64,000 bases of DNA from Cellulomonas fimi. Its GTDB lineage: Bacteria; Actinomycetota; Actinomycetes; Actinomycetales; Cellulomonadaceae. Location: positions 19,062 through 83,061 of the forward strand of contig NZ_JAPESW010000017.1 in assembly GCF_028527925.1 (NCBI RefSeq), written 5' to 3'. The notes below the pieces were generated by a model. The model saw only the letters and a program-made list of their open reading frames with translations, made no database searches and was not told where the DNA came from. Every line of letters begins with the position of its first letter. The first letter of the stretch is position 1. The position numbers and the translations under genes were made by a program. Shown piece by piece: positions 59,609-64,000 of the stretch.

Positions 59609-59902
59609 CTACGAGGCGAGACGCGTGCCGCTCTCAGGCTCGACGCGGTCGAGCGCGTCCGGGCCCTTGATCGCGTCCCACACCGCGTCTAGCGAGAGGC
59701 CGAGGACCTCGGCGATCGCGGCGACCGTCGGGAAGGCGGGGGTCGCGACACGGCCCGACTCGATCTTGCGCAGCGTCTCGGGCGAGATGCCGGCGTCGAG
59801 CGCCACCGTGAGGATCGACCGGTCGGCACGCGCGCGCCGCAGCAGCGCGCCGAGGCGCTGTCCCCGGGCGACGTCGTCGGGCGTGAGCGGCAACCGGACC
59901 AT
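59609..59902 (-). CDS. XRE-family HTH regulator
   Basis: 97 residues, ATG at 59902. HTH_XRE domain ~15-75: LGALLRRARADRSILTVALDAGISPETLRKIESGRVATPAFPTVAAIAEVLGLSLDAVW, with the recognition helix SPETLRKIESGR. A dimeric DNA-binding repressor is expected. It is divergent from the methionine aminopeptidase gene and a likely operator lies in the 67 bases between their starts. Probably autoregulatory. Confidence 0.9.
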   Translation of the reverse strand: MVRLPLTPDDVARGQRLGALLRRARADRSILTVALDAGISPETLRKIESGRVATPAFPTVAAIAEVLGLSLDAVWDAIKGPDALDRVEPESGTRLAS

Positions 59903-59909
59903 GCCACCG

Positions 59910-59942
59910 ATACTAATACCGGGATAGTATGGCCGGGATAGT
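59910..59942. promoter_or_regulatory. Operator/promoter between XRE regulator and map
   Basis: ATACTA at 59910-59915 and TAGTAT at 59925-59930 form an inverted repeat with a 9-base spacer. CCGGGATAGT occurs twice as a direct repeat, at 59919-59928 and 59933-59942. These A/T-rich sites overlap likely -10 elements for both divergent genes, so a bound XRE dimer could control the pair. Confidence 0.6.
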
Positions 59943-59969
59943 TATTCGCACCGCGGAAGGTCTGGCCCG

Positions 59970-60740
59970 ATGATCGAGATCCTGTCGCCCACCGAGGTGC
60001 GACGAGCCCGCGACACCGGCGCGCTCGTCGCCGACATCCTCCAGACCCTCCGCGGATGCGCGACCGTCGGCACCAACCTGCTCGACATCGACCGCTGGGC
60101 GCAGCGCATGATCACCGACGCCGGCGCCGAGTCCTGCTACGTCGACTACGCGCCGTCCTTCGGCCGCGGGCCGTTCGGGCACTACATCTGCACGTCCGTC
60201 AACGACGCCGTCCTGCACGGGCTCCCGCATGACTACGCGCTCGCGGACGGCGACCTGCTCACGCTCGACCTGGCCGTGTCGCTCGGGGGAGTGGTCGCGG
60301 ACTCGGCGATCAGCTTCGTCGTCGGTTCCGCGGTGCCGGCCGGGGACGTCGCGCTCATCGACGCGACCGAGCGCGCGCTCGCCGCCGCGATCGCGACCGT
60401 CGGTCCTGGCGTCCGGCTCGGCGACGTCTCGCACGCGATCGGCACGGTCCTCACCGGTGCCGGCTACCCCGTGAACACCGAGTTCGGCGGGCACGGCGTC
60501 GGGACGACCATGCACCAGGACCCGCACGTGCCCAACACCGGCCGGCCCGGGCGCGGGTACACGCTGCGCCCCGGCCTGCTGCTCGCGCTCGAGCCGTGGG
60601 TCATGGCCGACACCGACGAGCTCGTGACCGACCCCGACGGCTGGACGCTGCGCAGCGCGACCGGCTGCCGCACCGCGCACTCCGAGCACACGGTCGCGAT
60701 CACCGACGACGGCGCGCAGATCCTCACGCTCCCCCGCTGA
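59970..60740 (+). CDS. map: Type I methionine aminopeptidase
   Basis: 256 residues, ATG at 59970. Removes the N-terminal methionine from new proteins, using a dinuclear metal centre. Ligands D100, D111, H175, E208 and E239 fall in LTLDLAV, ADSAISF, GGHGVG, LALEPWV and AHSEHTVAI. A pocket His is at 83 (LHGLPHDY). No N-terminal SH3-like extension. Most actinobacteria have a second, housekeeping map near the ribosomal operon; the XRE control here suggests this is an extra copy. The gene sits between the regulator and a strong hairpin. Confidence 0.94.
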   Translation: MIEILSPTEVRRARDTGALVADILQTLRGCATVGTNLLDIDRWAQRMITDAGAESCYVDYAPSFGRGPFGHYICTSVNDAVLHGLPHDYALADGDLLTLDLAVSLGGVVADSAISFVVGSAVPAGDVALIDATERALAAAIATVGPGVRLGDVSHAIGTVLTGAGYPVNTEFGGHGVGTTMHQDPHVPNTGRPGRGYTLRPGLLLALEPWVMADTDELVTDPDGWTLRSATGCRTAHSEHTVAITDDGAQILTLPR

Positions 60741-60833
60741 GACGGCGCCGGGCCGCCGGTCGCGCGCTCGTCGCACGGGACGCGGTGCGCCACCGCGGCC
60801 CCGGTTCCTCGCGCTCGGAGGACGCCGGAACGA

Positions 60834-60871
60834 CGGAGGCGTGCGGCCCCGAGCGGGACCGCACGCCTCCG
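60834..60871. terminator. Bidirectional terminator between map and the repeat protein
   Basis: CGGAGGCGTGCGG (60834-60846) pairs perfectly with CCGCACGCCTCCG (60859-60871), a 13-bp stem with a 12-base loop. Both flanking genes end towards it. Confidence 0.88.
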
Positions 60872-60887
60872 ATGTCCTGCGGAGGGG

Positions 60888-63770
60888 TCAGGGCATCCGA
60901 CGACGCGCCAGCGTCGCCACGCCGATCCCCGCGGCGAACAGGGCGATCGCTGCGGCCAGCCGGCCGAGGTTCGTCGCACCCGCGCCGTCGACCCCCGCGA
61001 TTTCGAGCGAGTACGCCGTGGCGCCGACCGCACCCTCGGGTGCGCCGTAGGCCATGCCCTCCACCTGAGCCCGCTCCGCACCGGCCGCGAGGACCGCGTA
61101 CTTGACGCCGAAGTCCTCCGCCGTGGCCTGGCCGCTCGCGACGACCTGCGACGTGCCCTCGTCGGAGAGCTGCTGCGTCCCGTCGACCAGCTTCGGCGCA
61201 CCCTCGGCCGCGCTGTCCAGACCGTCGGCCAGGAGCGTCGAGCCGTCGGCCGCGTCGACGAGCCCGTCGGCCAGACGCTGCGACCCGTCCGCGGCGTCGT
61301 CGATCCCGTCGGACAGCCGGTGCGCGCCAGCCGCCGCGTCGACAAGACCGCTCGACAGGCGCGTCGAGCCGGCTGCCGACTCCACGAGACCGGCCGCGAG
61401 GCGCTTGGCACCGTCCGAGGACTCGACGAGGCCCGCGGCCAGCCGCTTCGAGCCGGAGGCGGACTCGACGAGGCCCGCAGCGAGGCGCTTCGAGCCGGAG
61501 GCCGACTCGGCCAGGCCTGTCGACAGGGCGGCTGACCCCGTCGCCGCGTCCCGGAGGCCGGCCGCGAGGGCGGCGGATCCTGAAGCGGCCGTCGCCAGAC
61601 CGGTCGAGAGCGCGCCGGCACCGGCGTTCAGCTGTGTGGCACCTGTCCCGAGGGCGTCGAGCCCTGACGCGAGGGTGCCGCCACCGGCGCTGATCGCGTC
61701 CGTGCCGACCTGGAGCGAATGGACGCCACCGCGCAGGGTGCCGTCGACCGACGTGTCGTCGTCGTCGCCGACGCCCGCCTGCACCTTCGAGACGACCCCG
61801 GACACGAGCGCACTCACGCCCGCGTCGACCGCGGCAAGACCCTGGACGACGCCCGGCTTCGCGGCGTCGCACGTCCCGGGAAGCGACCCGCTGTCGAGCC
61901 CGCACTCGATCTGCGCGAGCGTCCCGGCTGCGCCGGTGAGGCCCTGGGCGAGTGCCGTCGCCCCGCCCGCGATGGTCGCGGGGTCCGTCCGGTCGGTGAG
62001 CACGGGGACGCCTGCCGTCAGCTGCCCGACGACCGCGTCGTACTGCGCGAGGTAGGCCGGGTCCATGCCGGCGCGGAGCGACCCCAGGGCGTCCACGGCA
62101 GCATCGAGCTGACCACCGAGCGTGACCGCGCCGTCCGACAGCGCTGTCGCCTTGGTCGAGGCCCCCGCGATGCCGGTGCGGACCTGGTCGACCGCACCCG
62201 TGAGCGTCGCGGACGCGGCCCTGAGCGTCGCGATACCCGCCTGGAGCTGCTGGACGCCCGGGTCCTGCGGAAGTGCACCGATGTCGCCGTACAGCTTGGC
62301 GAGGCCGGCGTCGACGAGGTCCAGACCGCCGCTGACCTGAGCGAGCCCGCCGAGCAGCTGGGGCGCTCCTGCTCGTACCTGGGCGAGGCCCGTGTCGAGC
62401 TGCTGGGCACCCGCGGCGACCTGAGCGGCACCGGGTACGGCCTTCGTCCCCAGCTCGGCGGCCAGCTGCTGCGCACCAGGAGCGAGCTGACCGTTCAGCC
62501 CGGTCGCGAGGCGCTGGGCGCCCGGTGCGAGCTGGTCGTCCAGGGCGGATGCGAGGCGACCGGCGCCCGGTGCGAGCTCGGCGTCCAGGGCGGATGCGAG
62601 GCGACCCGCGCCTGGTGCCACCTCGCCGGCGAGCACTGCAGAGAGTCGCGACGCCCCGGGGGAGAGCAGGTCGTTGAGCGCGGAGGCCAAGCGCTGTCCG
62701 CCTGGCGCGAGCTGTCCGAGGCCTGCGTCCAGCGTCGCGGCACCCGGTGCAGCCTGGCCGTTCAGGCCGCCCGCGAGCTCCGCGGCGCCGGGGGCGGCCT
62801 CGTCGTTCAGGCCCGCGGAGAGCTCGGCGGCGCCGTCGCGGAGCTGGAGGAGGCCCGCGAGGAGCTGGGCGGCGCCGTCGTGGAGCTGCAGGACGGAGTC
62901 GTCGATCTGCGTCGCACCCGCGGTGAGGTCGACGCCCTTCTGCGCGCCGGACCGGTAGCTCTCCGCGCCGCCCTTGAACGACGGGTAGTCGAGCGGGGAG
63001 ACGGGCATCGACGTGAGGGTCGCGGGCGGGACGACGGCGCCGCGGACCGTCGCGGTGTACTCGAACTCGGCGGTCGCGGAGCCGATGGGCGGGAAGAGCG
63101 TCATCTGGAACTGCAGCCGTGTGCCGCCGCGGCCGTCGCCCGCGAGACCGGCCTCGTCGGACCGCACGTCGGTGAAGCTGGACGGCAGGACGGTGACGAG
63201 CTGGCCGATCATCGGCACGACGGTCTCGGCGGAGGCGGTGGCCTGGGTGCCGGTCCCGTCGTCGTAGGTGACGTCCTGCGTCTTCCCGGTCGTGTTGGTG
63301 ACGGTGTAGTGGACGCCGAGGGTTCCGGAGCGGCCGACGACGGCCCCCGGCTGCACGGGCTTGCCGTCGAGCGTGTACTCGACCTCGACCGTGAGGGGCA
63401 GGTCGCGGTCGTAGGTGCTGACCGTGCGCGCGCGGCGCTCGCCGTCGACGTCGACGGTCGCGACGAGCCGACCGTCGACGACGCGGTACCCGCCGAAGCC
63501 GTCGAGGTTCCGCAGGCCCTTCGTGGACACCGGGTTCTCGACGGTCGCGCTGCCGTGGCCGGTGAACGCGAGCTGGTCGTAGACGCGCGCCTCCTGCAGG
63601 GCGCCCGTCGCGGAGAGCCGGGCCTGGATGGTCTCGGTGTTGGTCACGGTGACGTCGCCGTCGCCGGAGCCGGAGACTGCGCCCGCGGCGAGCGCCGGGG
63701 AGCAGGCGAGGGCGACGAGCAGCGGCGTGAGCAGGGCGGCCGCGGCCGCGGTGGTGGTGGAGCGGCGCAC
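60888..63770 (-). CDS. Exported repeat-rich membrane protein (YhgE/Pip-like coiled region)
   Basis: 960 residues from GTG 63770, six bases after GGAGG; the longer ATG 63815 lacks a site. Signal peptide ~1-29. A beta-rich part (~30-260, with SGTLGVHYTVTNTTGKTQ) leads to a long alanine/leucine/glycine coiled region. Two blocks of short repeats occur: a 15-residue type LAPGAGRLASALDAE (~400-460) and a 14-residue type SASGSKRLAAGLVE (~740-860), as in the Pip/YhgE outer coil. A C-terminal membrane helix (~935-955) ends in RRRMP. It is probably anchored in the membrane with the repeats outside. Possible role with an RND/MMPL exporter is an inference. It starts one base after the preceding gene's stop. 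Confidence 0.75.
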   Translation of the reverse strand: MRRSTTTAAAAALLTPLLVALACSPALAAGAVSGSGDGDVTVTNTETIQARLSATGALQEARVYDQLAFTGHGSATVENPVSTKGLRNLDGFGGYRVVDGRLVATVDVDGERRARTVSTYDRDLPLTVEVEYTLDGKPVQPGAVVGRSGTLGVHYTVTNTTGKTQDVTYDDGTGTQATASAETVVPMIGQLVTVLPSSFTDVRSDEAGLAGDGRGGTRLQFQMTLFPPIGSATAEFEYTATVRGAVVPPATLTSMPVSPLDYPSFKGGAESYRSGAQKGVDLTAGATQIDDSVLQLHDGAAQLLAGLLQLRDGAAELSAGLNDEAAPGAAELAGGLNGQAAPGAATLDAGLGQLAPGGQRLASALNDLLSPGASRLSAVLAGEVAPGAGRLASALDAELAPGAGRLASALDDQLAPGAQRLATGLNGQLAPGAQQLAAELGTKAVPGAAQVAAGAQQLDTGLAQVRAGAPQLLGGLAQVSGGLDLVDAGLAKLYGDIGALPQDPGVQQLQAGIATLRAASATLTGAVDQVRTGIAGASTKATALSDGAVTLGGQLDAAVDALGSLRAGMDPAYLAQYDAVVGQLTAGVPVLTDRTDPATIAGGATALAQGLTGAAGTLAQIECGLDSGSLPGTCDAAKPGVVQGLAAVDAGVSALVSGVVSKVQAGVGDDDDTSVDGTLRGGVHSLQVGTDAISAGGGTLASGLDALGTGATQLNAGAGALSTGLATAASGSAALAAGLRDAATGSAALSTGLAESASGSKRLAAGLVESASGSKRLAAGLVESSDGAKRLAAGLVESAAGSTRLSSGLVDAAAGAHRLSDGIDDAADGSQRLADGLVDAADGSTLLADGLDSAAEGAPKLVDGTQQLSDEGTSQVVASGQATAEDFGVKYAVLAAGAERAQVEGMAYGAPEGAVGATAYSLEIAGVDGAGATNLGRLAAAIALFAAGIGVATLARRRMP
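61170..61610. repeat. 42-bp tandem repeats in the exported repeat protein
   Basis: About ten imperfect 42-bp units encode the 14-residue motif of the form (S/A)A(S/A)GSKRLAAGLVE. The two best copies (SASGSKRLAAGLVE, around 61430-61520) are nearly identical in DNA, with only synonymous or single changes, a sign of recent duplication. Confidence 0.75.
62430..62820. repeat. 45-bp tandem repeats in the exported repeat protein
   Basis: About six imperfect 45-bp units encode LAPGAGRLASALDAE-type motifs. Two central units (around 62520-62620) are almost identical in DNA. Confidence 0.7.
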
Positions 63771-63771
63771 G

Positions 63772-64000
63772 TCAGGCCTCCGGCTGGGGGTCGTACGGAC
63801 GAGCGTCGAGTTCATCGGCCACGGCGCCATCCGGTCCGCGGTGCGCGGCGCGATTCCGGGCCAGGGCCTGTTCACCCCGCCCATCGCCGGGCACGGGTCC
63901 GTCGCGGGGCTCTCCCCCGGCCGCCTGTTCCCGCCGCAGCCCCCCCGCGACCGCTGCCGCGGCGACCCACAGGCGGTCCTCGGCCACCCCGGCGCGCTGC
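63772..64000 (-). CDS. C-terminal end of an unidentified protein (partial)
   Basis: The frame is open from the window edge down to the stop at 63772-63774; a GTG at 63987 is present but the true start may lie outside. The last ~75 residues are basic and charged (ARNRAAHRGPDGAVADELDARPYDPQPEA) after a possible helix, LWVAAAAVAGGLRREQAAGGE. Not recognised; it could be the tail of a transporter or regulator. It ends one base before the start of the repeat protein, whose ribosome site is inside its end, so the two are coupled and belong to one leftward operon. Confidence 0.55.
   Translation of the reverse strand, partial: QRAGVAEDRLWVAAAAVAGGLRREQAAGGEPRDGPVPGDGRGEQALARNRAAHRGPDGAVADELDARPYDPQPEA

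Noticed and set aside
61170..62820. CRISPR array or satellite DNA
   Set aside because: Repeats are coding, in frame, of 42 and 45 bp with matching protein repeats.

Overview
The window is a very GC-rich actinobacterial chromosome segment, most likely Cellulomonas or a close relative in the Cellulomonadaceae. The evidence is the gnd-recF-dciA-gyrB-gyrA order found beside actinobacterial replication origins, the srtE-trpG-pknB-pknA-pbpA-rodA-pstP-fha cluster, GTG starts and ATGA/GTGA stop-start overlaps throughout, and two secreted GH9 cellulases with fibronectin III linkers and CBM2. One of these has the domain order of Cellulomonas fimi CenB. Genus is inferred from gene content only.

Layout. 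1-8.5 kb: replication and topology genes (end of gnd, recF, dciA-like, gyrB, gyrA, DUF3566 membrane protein). 8.6-9 kb: tRNA-Ile, a 39-residue DLW protein and tRNA-Ala. 9.1-12.7 kb: a restriction-modification block (putative endonuclease with an internal duplication, C5-cytosine methylase, Vsr repair nuclease) directly after tRNA-Ala. 12.8-16.8 kb: small accessory genes, including a protein with the LQRxAGNxAV motif of contractile-injection-associated proteins. 16.9-19.6 kb: an ABC-2 exporter operon. 19.7-23 kb: CenB-like cellulase. 23.2-28.9 kb: envelope and housekeeping genes (cyclophilin, rhomboid, CrgA, DUF881, class E sortase, TrpG/PabA), with a DnaA-box-like cluster before crgA. 29-37.9 kb: the Ser/Thr phosphorylation and cell-wall growth operon, read leftwards. 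38.1 kb: tRNA-Leu.

38.5-47.5 kb is the most unusual stretch. It holds a signal-peptide plus LPATG protein with a PD-(D/E)xK-like nuclease motif, a TerD-like protein, and a tightly overlapping WXG100, large effector, and two small genes operon that looks like a toxin-immunity cassette. 47.6-54 kb: two START-fold proteins, a small gene bracketed by two near-identical hairpins, a second GH9 cellulase and an alpha/beta hydrolase. 54-64 kb: a large LuxR-type ATPase regulator diverging from a membrane LRR protein, VanZ, an XRE regulator with a clear operator candidate diverging from a methionine aminopeptidase, and a repeat-rich exported membrane protein.

The two GH9 genes are 27 kb apart but share a 16-bp upstream element (15 of 16 identical), which suggests common control of cellulose degradation. 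The leftward operon would couple PASTA-domain wall sensing (PknB), a second kinase, a PP2C phosphatase and FHA readers to the RodA/PbpA synthase pair. No CRISPR array, complete prophage or transposase was seen.
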